Notes: a model not told the origin generated them from the sequence alone. 11,133 bases of DNA from an uncultured Porphyromonadaceae bacterium (GCA_947166165.1 CAMVDK010000090.1:1-11133), one strand, 5' to 3'; shown: positions 1 to 5,486, counted from the first letter of the stretch. Numbers and translations: made by a program.

Positions 1-1
1 C

Positions 2-181
2 AGCGAGTACACCATCACGCTGTCATCCGGCTACGCCAACGTGGACTACTACCCCACCTCGGCCACGACGGTGTTCCCGGCCTCGTCGCTGGCCGAAATC
101 ACCTACATCTACATCGACAGCGACGAGTGCGGCACCTACGAGGGCGTTCTTGACATGAACGAAATCGGCAAGACCTATTAA
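2..181 (+). CDS. C-terminal end of an unknown protein (5' end outside window)
   Basis: An open frame enters from the left edge and ends at TAA (179-181), giving 59 residues that end in DMNEIGKTY. The fragment is rich in Ser, Thr, Tyr and Asp and has alternating beta-like stretches (YTITLSSGYANVDYY, AEITYIYIDSDECG). That fits the end of an extracellular or cell-surface protein, but I recognise no domain. It has no dockerin repeat, unlike the two larger secreted proteins downstream. The 273 nt to the next gene make co-transcription uncertain. The frame is convincing because of its GC-rich third positions and lack of stops; the function is unknown. Confidence 0.65.
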   Translation, partial: SEYTITLSSGYANVDYYPTSATTVFPASSLAEITYIYIDSDECGTYEGVLDMNEIGKTY

Positions 182-283
182 TATATTCAATGTCCTAAAG
201 TTCTAAATCTTTATTAACTTGAAGGTTAGAGGTCAGAGCAGAATAGCCGCTTCGGATTCTTCAAGATTTAAACCCTTATTCAA

Positions 284-302
284 TTAACCATTAAGCGGTT
301 AA
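284..302. repeat. Short perfect inverted repeat in leader region
   Basis: TTAACC (284-289) and GGTTAA (297-302) are perfect complements around a 7-nt spacer. The site lies between the end of the first coding fragment and the coathanger gene. It could be a regulator-binding palindrome or a weak hairpin. No recognisable promoter lies beside it, so its role is open. Confidence 0.4.
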
Positions 303-326
303 ACATTCACATTACGGCACCGCCGG

Positions 327-379
327 CCGCTGGCGGGCACCGACACTGACAAACACTCAACCGGCAAGCCTGCCAGCGG
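327..379. repeat. GC-rich hairpin upstream of the coathanger gene
   Basis: CCGCTGGCGGGC (327-338) pairs with GCCTGCCAGCGG (368-379) over 12 bp with one G-U pair and a 29-nt loop. No T-tract follows, so it is not a classical intrinsic terminator. It ends 75 nt before the ATG at 455. It may be a structured leader or a processing or attenuation element between the upstream gene and this one. I found no clear TAnnTTTG promoter in 182-454. Confidence 0.45.
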
Positions 380-454
380 ATTTCACATCGACAATCCGTT
401 TTCAACTAACGGCTGATATTTATTAAATTCATTAACTAACTAAAATTCAACACG

Positions 455-772
455 ATGAAAAAGACAATCATCACCGCAGCCTTCGCGCTGCTCATCGCCG
501 CCACCGCAGCGGCTCAACTGATGGTGCGCCCAAGCGGCTCGGTGCGCATCGGGCAATGCCAGCTGCAGAACACAACCATACGGAACTCGCAATACATTAT
601 TGCGAGCGACGTGGTGGCCGGGCGCAGCGTCGACAGCGGGCGCACGGCGGGCGATGTGACCATCGCCGCCGGTGTTGACTACGAAATCGAGCACAAGGGC
701 ACAGTGACCCTCGCCCCCGGCTTCAAGGTGGAGAAGGGTGCAACATTTTCGGTCACCCCAAGTGAGTACTGA
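455..772 (+). CDS. Small secreted protein with 3-coathanger-type repeat domain
   Basis: The product has 105 residues. A clear signal peptide (MKKTIITAAFALLIAATAAA, cleavage near residue 20) sends it out of the cytoplasm. The mature part, about residues 50-101, has the pattern AGRSVDS...GDVTIAAG...I..KGTVTLAPGFKV..GATFSV. This is typical of the short beta-repeat often annotated as '3-coathanger stack domain' at the ends of Bacteroidota surface proteins. Here it stands almost alone, with only about 30 residues between signal peptide and repeat. No catalytic residues are evident, so a structural or surface role is inferred. Codons 50-60 (604-635) are duplicated exactly at 1895-1926. The ATG at 455 is chosen because it begins the signal peptide. 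The domain name is from memory of the family pattern. Confidence 0.8.
   Translation: MKKTIITAAFALLIAATAAAQLMVRPSGSVRIGQCQLQNTTIRNSQYIIASDVVAGRSVDSGRTAGDVTIAAGVDYEIEHKGTVTLAPGFKVEKGATFSVTPSEY
604..635 (+). repeat. 32-nt exact direct repeat, copy 1 (inside coathanger gene)
   Basis: Positions 604-635 are identical to 1895-1926, silent codon positions included. Here the segment codes SDVVAGRSVD within the coathanger gene and fits that domain's usual pattern, so this is probably the source copy. The match stops sharply on both sides (c versus t at the left, gcggg versus tcgac at the right). Confidence 0.95.
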
Positions 773-781
773 ATTGCAATT

Positions 782-812
782 CGGGCAAATTTTTACGAAA
801 AAGTTTTGCCCG
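782..812 (+). terminator. Hairpin after the coathanger gene, overlapping the next promoter
   Basis: CGGGCAAA (782-789) and TTTGCCCG (805-812) are perfect complements. Inside them TTTTT (790-794) pairs with AAAAA (798-802) across the triplet ACG, giving a 13-bp stem with a two-base bulge. A 12-bp palindrome, GAATTGCAATTC (771-782), abuts it and includes part of the TGA stop of the gene at 455. A T5 run lies at 820-824. It probably ends or attenuates transcription of the upstream gene. The right arm contains the TTTG used as the -33 element of the next gene, so hairpin and promoter share bases. Confidence 0.5.
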
Positions 813-836
813 TATCGGCTTTTTACACTATATTTG
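804..836 (+). promoter_or_regulatory. Bacteroidota-type promoter for the 343-residue dockerin protein
   Basis: TATATTTG (829-836) fits the TAnnTTTG -7 consensus of the Bacteroidota primary sigma factor. TTTTG (804-808) lies 20 bp upstream as the -33 element. Transcription would begin near 843, leaving a leader of about 22 nt before the ATG at 865. The -33 element sits in the arm of the hairpin 782-812. Confidence 0.75.
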
Positions 837-864
837 CAGTATTAACAATATAGATTCAAACATT

Positions 865-1896
865 ATGAGAGCTTTATATGCATTTTTACTTGCACTTCTG
901 CTTTGTACCGGTGCAGCTGCACAGAAATCAGGGCATGAGTATGTGCCCATGCTGCGCGACGATCTGGTTTGGGTAGGTAAATGCTATTGGGGGCCGTACC
1001 ACATTCAAATGGACGGCGACACAATTATTGAAGGCATCACCTACAAAAAGTTTTACCGCAAGTTGAACAACGGTGGGCCGTATGCTGATTTTGACATGCT
1101 GCGCACATTATACATTTATCTCAGCGACAGCACACCTGTGGCTTGCATGAGGGAGGCTGACGGAAAGGTTTACCGCATGTTTGAAAGAAGAGATTTCTAC
1201 GGTTGGCATTTTTATGTAGATGACTACGACATATTGTCACAGTCAATAACTTATATTGAGAAGGATACTATTTCCGACGAACATTACGAAGCTGTAATCT
1301 ATGATTTTGACAATCCGGACATATATTCATGGAGTAGGTATGGGAGAACGTACGACATTGAAGACAGCGTCATGATAAATGGCTCGATGTGCCGTGTGTT
1401 CAAAATGTACAATCTGCCAAACCCATCAGAAGAAGATGATTACATAGAAGAATACCTAGATGCATATTTAATGGTAGAAGGATTCGGAGCGTTGAAAGGC
1501 GGGCTTCAAGGACATGACATGCTATGTCCTGGACGGGGAGAAAGCAAATCGTTGCAACCGAGCAGAATGGGTGTTCACTATGTGCGCGACAAAAAAGGCA
1601 TCGTACTTTTATATGACGATTTTTGGTGTGCCGACTACTACGACAAAAACAATGATTCTTGGGAAATCATACGCGACCCCTACGACTTTGACGGCGATCG
1701 GAGCTTCGACATCGCCGACGTGAACCGGATGATCAACATCATGCTCAAGCGGCAGGACGACGACCCGAACAAGACGGCCGACCTGACGTTCGACTCCGCC
1801 GTCGACATCGAGGACCTGAACCTGGTCATCAACCGCCTGGTGTCGGGCGTGAAGCCCGTCAAATACAGCGACCTGCTCAAGCCCAAAACTGAATGA
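865..1896 (+). CDS. Secreted protein with two C-terminal dockerin-like repeats
   Basis: The product has 343 residues. The signal peptide MRALYAFLLALLLCTGAAA is probably cleaved before Q20. The body (about 21-270) is rich in Tyr, Asp and Trp and matches no domain I know. The end has two type I dockerin-like calcium loops: DFDGDRSFDIAD (274-285) and DLTFDSAVDIED (306-317), each followed by a helix (VNRMINIML, LNLVINRLV). The first keeps D1, D3, D5, D9 and D12; the second has Thr at position 3. In this order such tails are thought to tether or sort secreted proteins rather than build cellulosomes. Base composition breaks near 1670: by hand count 1201-1260 is 20/60 GC and 1261-1320 is 23/60, against 39/60 and 38/60 for 1741-1800 and 1801-1860. 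The body may therefore have been acquired or exchanged. The stop overlaps the ATG of a 26-codon remnant (ATGA). Confidence 0.85.
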   Translation: MRALYAFLLALLLCTGAAAQKSGHEYVPMLRDDLVWVGKCYWGPYHIQMDGDTIIEGITYKKFYRKLNNGGPYADFDMLRTLYIYLSDSTPVACMREADGKVYRMFERRDFYGWHFYVDDYDILSQSITYIEKDTISDEHYEAVIYDFDNPDIYSWSRYGRTYDIEDSVMINGSMCRVFKMYNLPNPSEEDDYIEEYLDAYLMVEGFGALKGGLQGHDMLCPGRGESKSLQPSRMGVHYVRDKKGIVLLYDDFWCADYYDKNNDSWEIIRDPYDFDGDRSFDIADVNRMINIMLKRQDDDPNKTADLTFDSAVDIEDLNLVINRLVSGVKPVKYSDLLKPKTE

Positions 1897-1970
1897 GCGA
1901 CGTGGTGGCCGGGCGCAGCGTCGACATCGACGATGTGAACGCCGTGATCAACAGAATACTGGCCAAGTGA
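1893..1970 (+). pseudogene. Chimeric dockerin-end remnant
   Basis: A 25-residue frame begins at an ATG overlapping the previous stop and reads SDVVAGRSVD, then IDDVNAVINRILAK, then TGA. The first ten codons after Met are exactly those of the coathanger gene (32-nt repeat). The rest is the second half of a dockerin repeat, close to but not the same as the end of the next gene (IEDVNAVVNAVLAQ). The join falls on the shared GTCGACA. An in-frame TGA at 1890-1892 rules out a longer upstream reading. It is best seen as debris of recombination between two secreted-protein genes. A translated coupled peptide is possible but unlikely to matter. An assembly join is the other explanation. Confidence 0.6.
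1895..1926 (+). repeat. 32-nt exact direct repeat, copy 2 (in remnant)
   Basis: This stretch is identical to 604-635, in the same reading frame relative to its short ORF. It lies between the end of the 343-residue protein gene and a dockerin tail, where a coathanger segment has no obvious reason to be. Confidence 0.95.
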
Positions 1971-2027
1971 GCAAACAATTTATCAACCAATCAAATCCAT
2001 TTTTATTAACCACAAACAAACATCATC

Positions 2028-2777
2028 ATGAACAAGAATTTCTACCACTGGCTGGCTGGCGCCATGTGCGCCGCAGCTGCACTCACGTGCATGACCGCAT
2101 CGGCCCAGCCCGAAGTCATCGCCGACAGGCTGTTCATCGAAGACTTCAGCATTGCCCCTGGCCAAAGCAAGGTGGTGGCGGTGAACCTGGAGAACAACGT
2201 ATTTGCATGGGACTACCTGATTTCGGCCTTCACCCTGCCCGAAGGATTGGAGCTGGAGCCGCTTACCGAGGCCGACTTCGACCCCGACGACTACACCATC
2301 GAGATCACCAAAGAGTGGAACGGCGGCCGCTACGCTGCCCTGTCGACAGCCTTCGGCAACGCCGACTACCTGGCCTATGGCGAGCAAGGGCTCGAAATGG
2401 CCAAACGCCTGGGGCAGACATACCCCGTGTTTGACCTCACCTGCGAAATGACCCCCAACGGGCAGTACGCCAACATCGTCATCCCCAGCTGTTCGATGTA
2501 TCTGTTCAACTGCACCCACCCCGTGGTGCTGCTCAAGCTGAAAGCAGACGAGCGCTTGACCGATGACAGCGTCATTGAATTCAAGGCGACGATATTCGAC
2601 GGCTGCAAGGGCTTCGCCCTGGGCGAGACCGAAGACAAGACGCGTGTCAACGGCACGCCCACGGTGTGCCGCGTGCGCCGCGTCGACAAGCCGGCCATCA
2701 ACGCCGACGTCAACGGCGACGGCCGCGTCGACATCGAAGACGTCAACGCCGTGGTCAACGCCGTGCTGGCCCAGTGA
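2028..2777 (+). CDS. Secreted cohesin-like protein with one C-terminal dockerin-like repeat
   Basis: The product has 249 residues. The signal peptide ends at TASA (residue 26), which supports the ATG at 2028. Residues about 30-215 look like the Bacteroidota cohesin-like beta-sandwich: an opening strand motif FIEDFSIAPGQSKVVAVNLEN, then FTLPEGLELEP, and a closing CRVRRVD strand. The last 24 residues form one near-perfect type I dockerin loop, DVNGDGRVDIED (Asp or Asn at positions 1, 3, 5, 9 and 12), plus helix VNAVVNAVLAQ. Full dockerins have two such loops, so this is a half dockerin, as often seen in gut Bacteroidales. The partner is unknown; binding of other secreted proteins in the periplasm or on the surface is inferred. 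The 57-nt gap before it has no clear promoter, so it may be read from the promoter at 804-836. Confidence 0.8.
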   Translation: MNKNFYHWLAGAMCAAAALTCMTASAQPEVIADRLFIEDFSIAPGQSKVVAVNLENNVFAWDYLISAFTLPEGLELEPLTEADFDPDDYTIEITKEWNGGRYAALSTAFGNADYLAYGEQGLEMAKRLGQTYPVFDLTCEMTPNGQYANIVIPSCSMYLFNCTHPVVLLKLKADERLTDDSVIEFKATIFDGCKGFALGETEDKTRVNGTPTVCRVRRVDKPAINADVNGDGRVDIEDVNAVVNAVLAQ

Positions 2778-2804
2778 CCCCCGCACCCCGGCGCCAAAGG
2801 TGTA

Positions 2805-2893
2805 GAACAACAAATTGAACGAATTGAACGGATGTTGACGGCGCGGTGCGCGGCAAGCCCCCCACAGCCGGGCATCCGTTCAATTTGTTGTTC
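2805..2893. repeat. Long imperfect inverted repeat with slipped duplication
   Basis: The right arm (2873-2893, CATCCGTTCAATT followed by TTGTTGTTC) is matched by the left arm (2805-2834). In the left arm AATTGAACG occurs twice in tandem (2813-2821, 2822-2830), so one copy is an extra 9 nt. The 13 bp nearest the loop pair perfectly (2822-2834 with 2873-2885), and GAACAACAA (2805-2813) pairs with TTGTTGTTC (2885-2893) beyond a bulge. The loop is about 38 nt and GC-rich. It begins 28 nt after the stop of the cohesin-like gene. It could be a terminator without a T-tract, an mRNA-stabilising hairpin, or a palindromic intergenic repeat. Confidence 0.6.
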
Positions 2894-3054
2894 GGTCAAC
2901 CACACGCGTCAGCCGGCCGCAGCCGAACGGAGCCGCTCGCCCGGAGGGAGCCCCCTGCCGTGGCGTGACGGCGCACGGCTCCGGCGCCGCGGGGGTGGTT
3001 GGTAGGGTGTCAGTAGGGTGTCAACTGGGCTTTTGGAAAAAAAATGGTTGAAAA

Positions 3055-3086
3055 TTTGCATAGTTCAAAAACAAGCAGTAATTTTG
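3055..3086 (+). promoter_or_regulatory. Promoter of tRNA-Cys
   Basis: TAATTTTG (3079-3086) matches TAnnTTTG and TTTG (3055-3058) lies 20 bp upstream, the same geometry as the promoter at 804-836. Transcription would start near 3093, about 13 nt before the mature tRNA 5' end. Confidence 0.75.
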
Positions 3087-3105
3087 CAGACCGAAATGGG
3101 ATGAT

Positions 3106-3177
3106 GGTCGCATGGATGAGTGGTTTAGTCACTGGTCTGCAAAACCAGGCACAGCGGTTCGAGTCCGCTTGCGACCT
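3106..3177 (+). tRNA. tRNA-Cys (anticodon GCA)
   Basis: The acceptor stem GGTCGCA (3106-3112) pairs with TGCGACC (3170-3176), followed by discriminator T3177, as is typical for tRNA-Cys. The anticodon arm is CTGGT / CTGCAAA / ACCAG, which puts GCA at positions 34-36 with U33 before it. The T arm is AGCGG / TTCGAGT / CCGCT (3153-3169). CCA is not encoded (TCAA follows), so it must be added enzymatically. It stands alone between its own promoter and terminator, with no other tRNA in the window. Confidence 0.95.
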
Positions 3178-3182
3178 CAACG

Positions 3183-3228
3183 GCAATCGCCAACGCGCTG
3201 AATGTTCAGTGGTTGGCGATTGCTTTTT
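3183..3228 (+). terminator. Strong intrinsic terminator of tRNA-Cys
   Basis: GCAATCGCCAAC (3183-3194) pairs perfectly with GTTGGCGATTGC (3212-3223), followed by T5 (3224-3228). The apparent loop itself folds: CTGAA (3198-3202) pairs with TTCAG (3205-3209), extended by C-G and G-U pairs. The whole is a nearly continuous stem of about 19 bp. It starts 5 nt after the tRNA end. Confidence 0.9.
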
Positions 3229-3239
3229 GGGGGGATTAT

Positions 3240-3490
3240 ATACTTGTTGTCCTCATCCATGGATAACGCCAACTGAAAAGCCCGGAGGGCTGAATCTAGA
3301 TAACCCCGGCACAACGCGCAGCGTTGGCCCGGGGAATGCCATCAGCTGGCAGAAATGCCTCTGGAGGAGGCTACTGTGGCTGCTGTTGTCCTTTGAACAG
3401 TGAGGATGCAGCCGTACTGGGGGCAAAGGACCACTCTTCGAGTGTTGGTTATCGATATAGACACAGGCTTTTGCAGGTGTCCCATTTTTT
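3240..3490 (+). other. Hairpin-dense non-coding stretch (possible small RNA or interspersed repeat)
   Basis: There is no gene between the tRNA terminator and the end of the minus-strand gene at 3522. The stretch contains several small perfect hairpins: GCCC-GGA-GGGC (3280-3290); a compound stem of CCCCGG (3304-3309) with CCGGGG (3329-3334) enclosing CAACGC-GCA-GCGTTG (3312-3326); GTCCTTTG (3388-3395) with CAAAGGAC (3424-3431), with CAGT/ACTG inside; and CACTC-TTC-GAGTG (3432-3444). Last comes a weak stem GACAC/GTGTC (3460-3481) followed by T6 (3485-3490). The order AGGGC, then a 'TAACCCCGG ... CCGGGG' hairpin, recalls intergenic repeats I have seen in Bacteroidota genomes, but I cannot name a family. 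No promoter with good spacing was found just upstream. Confidence 0.45.
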
Positions 3491-3521
3491 GTCTTTGGCC
3501 GGGTGGGGGGTGTGCGGTGTG

Positions 3522-4010
3522 TCAGCGGAAGTGGTACTTGAGGCCGACGGTGTAGATGGGCTGCGTCTCGTGGGAGACGATGAGCAAGCGCAGCTCGGTG
3601 TAGGCCGACAGCCGCTCCATGAACCGGTACTCGGCCCCGCAGCCCAGGTTGGCACCCCAGCGGCTGGCGTTTGGGCCCTGGTAGCCCCAGTGCGAGTAGG
3701 AGACGCCGGCCAGCGGGTAGATGCCGAAGCGGTCAAAGAGGCCGATGCGCCAGTGCAGGTTCATGTTCAGGTGCAGGGCCGTTGTGGAGTCGTGCTCGGC
3801 AAAGTAGACCATCTCCGGCTCGATGCGCACGCGGCTGCCCAGGTCGGCCTGCAGCTTGAGTCCGATGCCGTTCTGGTGGCTCTTGGTGGAGCGGTTGTAG
3901 GTCAGTCCCAAGGCCATGGGCACAGGCGGCTCGGCGGCGGAGCCATGGGCTGCCGAAGCCGCAACGAGTATGGCTGCGGCCAGCGGGGCGGCGAGGCGGA
4001 GCGTGTTCAT
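3522..4010 (-). CDS. Small outer-membrane beta-barrel protein
   Basis: The product has 162 residues. A signal peptide (MNTLRLAAPLAAAILVAASA, cleavage around residues 20-26) is followed by alternating amphipathic strands such as GIGLKLQADLG, RVRIEPEMVYF, LHLNMNLHWRIG, WGANLGCGAEYRF, LSAYTELRLLIV and YTVGLKYHFR. The end, with an aromatic residue near the C-terminus (KYHFR), is typical of BamA-inserted barrels. Size suggests about eight strands, as in OmpX/OmpW-like 'outer membrane beta-barrel protein' families. The start is fixed by an ATGA overlap: its ATG (4010-4008) overlaps the TGA of the YitT-family gene (4009-4007), so the two are very likely translationally coupled. Specific function is unknown. 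No good terminator is seen at its end on the minus strand. Confidence 0.8.
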   Translation of the reverse strand: MNTLRLAAPLAAAILVAASAAHGSAAEPPVPMALGLTYNRSTKSHQNGIGLKLQADLGSRVRIEPEMVYFAEHDSTTALHLNMNLHWRIGLFDRFGIYPLAGVSYSHWGYQGPNASRWGANLGCGAEYRFMERLSAYTELRLLIVSHETQPIYTVGLKYHFR

Positions 4011-4978
4011 GAGCTGGCAGTGGTGGAATTGGCGGCGGCCTGCTGCGCGGCCTGGATGTGGGCCGTGCTCATGGTTTCGTCGGCAATGTTGGGCTTGTAC
4101 TTGTTGAGGCGCACCTTCATCTTGTCGAATCCCTCGCCGTAGACGGCGTTGGCGTTGGTCTGCGTGACGAAGGCGTCGGGGTCGATGGCCTTGACGATGC
4201 GGAAGATGTGGGCGCTCTCGTATTTGCGGCACATGAGCAGCAGGATTTTCACGTCGTGCTTGGTGTACCAGCCGGTGCCGTGCAGCAGGGTGCATCCACG
4301 GTGGGCCTCGTTGTGGATGGCGTTGGCGATGTCTTCCCACTTCTGGGTGAAGATCATGAACTGCACCGCCTGGCGGTTGTTGTTGATCACCAGGTCGGCC
4401 ACAAACGAGTTCACGATCATGAACACGATACCGTAGACAATCTTGTCGAGGCCGTGGAAGAGGAAGTATGACGACCCGATGATGCACATGTCGCAGTAGA
4501 GCATCATACGTCCGAACGACACGTTGCTGTATTTGGCCACGACGGCGGCCACGATGTCGGTGCCACCCGAGCTGCCGTTGTGGGTGAAGGTGATGCCCAG
4601 TCCCAGTCCGCACAGGGTGGCGCCGATGATGATGCTCATGAACGGCTGCCCGTCGACAATCTTGTCGGGGAACAGCGGCACCATGATGTAGAGCAGCAAG
4701 CTGGCCATGGTGGCACCAAACACGGTTCGGATCACGAACTGCTTGCCCACGGTGCGGAACGCGATGGCCAGCAGCAGGATGTTGATGGTGTAGTTGACCA
4801 CGGCCACATTCCAGCCGAACGCATAGTGGAAGATTGAGGCCAGACCGATCACACCACCGGTGACCACCTTCTCGGGCAGGATGAAGGCCGAGAAGCCGAA
4901 GCAGTAGCTCACCAGGCCCACGATGATCATCACATAGTCGCGGCCCTGTTTCATCAACTCTTTGGTAGATAACGTCAT
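4007..4978 (-). CDS. YitT family membrane protein (DUF161 and DUF2179)
   Basis: With the ATG at 4978 the product has 323 residues. The first two thirds are hydrophobic, with about five to six membrane segments and the family motif NGSSGGTDIVA (about 134-144). Residues about 203-284 form the DUF2179 cytoplasmic domain (QAVQFMIFT ... GCTLLHGTGWYT ... IDPDAFVTQTNANAVYGEGF). A low-complexity Ala/Thr/Gln tail of about 20 residues follows. YitT proteins are of unknown transport or regulatory function. The frame extends to a TTG at 5017, but those 13 residues (RNFAPKFNRAIA) do not resemble the family, and an ATG at 4978 is preferred. TAATTTCG (5012-5005, minus strand) is one base from a -7 element, but no TTTG lies at the right distance. 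The gene is coupled to the downstream barrel gene by ATGA. Confidence 0.85.
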   Translation of the reverse strand: MTLSTKELMKQGRDYVMIIVGLVSYCFGFSAFILPEKVVTGGVIGLASIFHYAFGWNVAVVNYTINILLLAIAFRTVGKQFVIRTVFGATMASLLLYIMVPLFPDKIVDGQPFMSIIIGATLCGLGLGITFTHNGSSGGTDIVAAVVAKYSNVSFGRMMLYCDMCIIGSSYFLFHGLDKIVYGIVFMIVNSFVADLVINNNRQAVQFMIFTQKWEDIANAIHNEAHRGCTLLHGTGWYTKHDVKILLLMCRKYESAHIFRIVKAIDPDAFVTQTNANAVYGEGFDKMKVRLNKYKPNIADETMSTAHIQAAQQAAANSTTASS

Positions 4979-5051
4979 AGCGATTGCACGATTGAATTTC
5001 GGTGCGAAATTACGCAATTACACCGACAATCGATGCATTTTTGGCTCATTT

Positions 5052-5085
5052 TTTGCACACGGCAGCGAAAAAAGCAGTACCTTTA
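5052..5085 (+). promoter_or_regulatory. Probable promoter of the YvlD/holin-4-like gene
   Basis: TACCTTTA (5078-5085) differs from TAnnTTTG in the last base. TTTG (5052-5055, within a TTTTTTG run) lies 22 bp upstream, slightly longer than the 20 bp of the other two promoters here. It points away from the YitT gene, towards the ATG at 5129. Confidence 0.5.
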
Positions 5086-5128
5086 CATCTCGAAACTGAG
5101 TTATCAATCAATCAAAAATCCGAAGACT

Positions 5129-5464
5129 ATGATTGCACGTTTACTGATTTCGGCCGTGGCAGTGTGGGTCACGGCGTGGCTGCTGCCTGGAGTGAGCATC
5201 TAGCCGTGGTGGGCCGCCGTGATTGTGGCGGTGCTGCTGGGCTTGATCAACACGTTTGTCCGCCCGGTGGTGAAGCTGTTCTCGCTTCCGCTCAACATCG
5301 TCACACTGGGCCTGTTCAGCCTGGTGATCAACGCGCTGATGGTGCTGCTGTGCGACTGGTTCACCGACCACATGACGGTCGACGGTTTTGTGCCGGCGCT
5401 GCTGTTCGGCATCGTGCTCGCTGTGGTGAACTGGGTGCTTCACCTGGTGGTGGGCAAGAAATGA
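5129..5464 (+). pseudogene. YvlD/phage holin family 4-like small membrane protein, interrupted by TAG
   Basis: Reading from ATG 5129, the frame gives MIARLLISAVAVWVTAWLLP then GVSI, TAG (5201-5203), then PWWAAVIVAVLLGLINTFVR and on to TGA at 5462-5464: 111 codons in all. Both sides of the TAG fit one YvlD/'phage holin family protein' pattern: GVSI near residue 21, LGLINTFVRPVVK, LPLNIVTLGLFSLVINALMV, then DGFVPALLFGIVLAVVNWVL. Four membrane segments would be made by the full frame. One substitution (for example GAG to TAG) would explain the stop. Translation might restart at GTG 5219, six codons later, giving 82 codons lacking the first helix. Either the gene is dead, the stop is leaky, or it is a sequencing error. 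None of the other complete genes here ends in TAG (mostly TGA, one TAA). Confidence 0.7.
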
Positions 5465-5486
5465 GGCCGCCGGGCATCACTTCTTG
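5455..5486. repeat. Inverted repeat spanning the two convergent stop codons
   Basis: CAAGAAATGA (5455-5464) and TCACTTCTTG (5477-5486) are complements with one mismatch around a 12-nt GC-rich spacer. The arms contain the TGA stops of both convergent genes, which each end in Lys-Lys-stop. It may act as a weak two-way terminator; no T-tract follows on either side. The symmetry could also come simply from the shared end codons. Confidence 0.4.

Larger units (their letters stand above)
2778..3105. other. Gene-free spacer before tRNA-Cys
   Basis: No convincing reading frame occupies this stretch of about 330 nt. It holds a long hairpin (2805-2893), a very GC-rich block (about 2900-3000), two tandem copies of TAGGGTGTCA (3003-3012 and 3014-3023), an A8 run near 3037-3044, and the tRNA promoter (3055-3086). 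CAACCAC (2897-2903) and GTGGTTG (2995-3001) flank the GC-rich block as a 7-bp inverted repeat, which is short enough to be chance. Confidence 0.6.

Noticed and set aside
1983..2813. 276-residue minus-strand frame over the cohesin-like gene
   Set aside because: It is the antisense of a gene with a good signal peptide and dockerin loop; its Val/Gly/His-rich product has no signature.
3106..3228. tRNA-Cys as an integration site of a mobile element
   Set aside because: I found no second copy of the tRNA 3' end and no integrase in the window.
3044..3403. 119-residue plus-strand frame across the tRNA
   Set aside because: It runs through the tRNA-Cys, its terminator and the hairpins, so it cannot be a real gene alongside them.
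3324..4142. Long plus-strand open frame opposite the barrel and YitT genes
   Set aside because: It is the antisense of two well-supported minus-strand genes. Its low-complexity Val/Gly/His-rich product has no domain pattern, and it begins inside the hairpin-dense stretch.
4979..5017. TTG start at 5017 for the YitT-family protein
   Set aside because: The added 13 residues lack family similarity, and the stretch holds the near-consensus -7 element. The ATG at 4978 fits better.
5129..5464. Genome-wide TAG reassignment
   Set aside because: One internal TAG is not enough evidence, no other gene here has an internal TAG, and a single point mutation explains it more simply.
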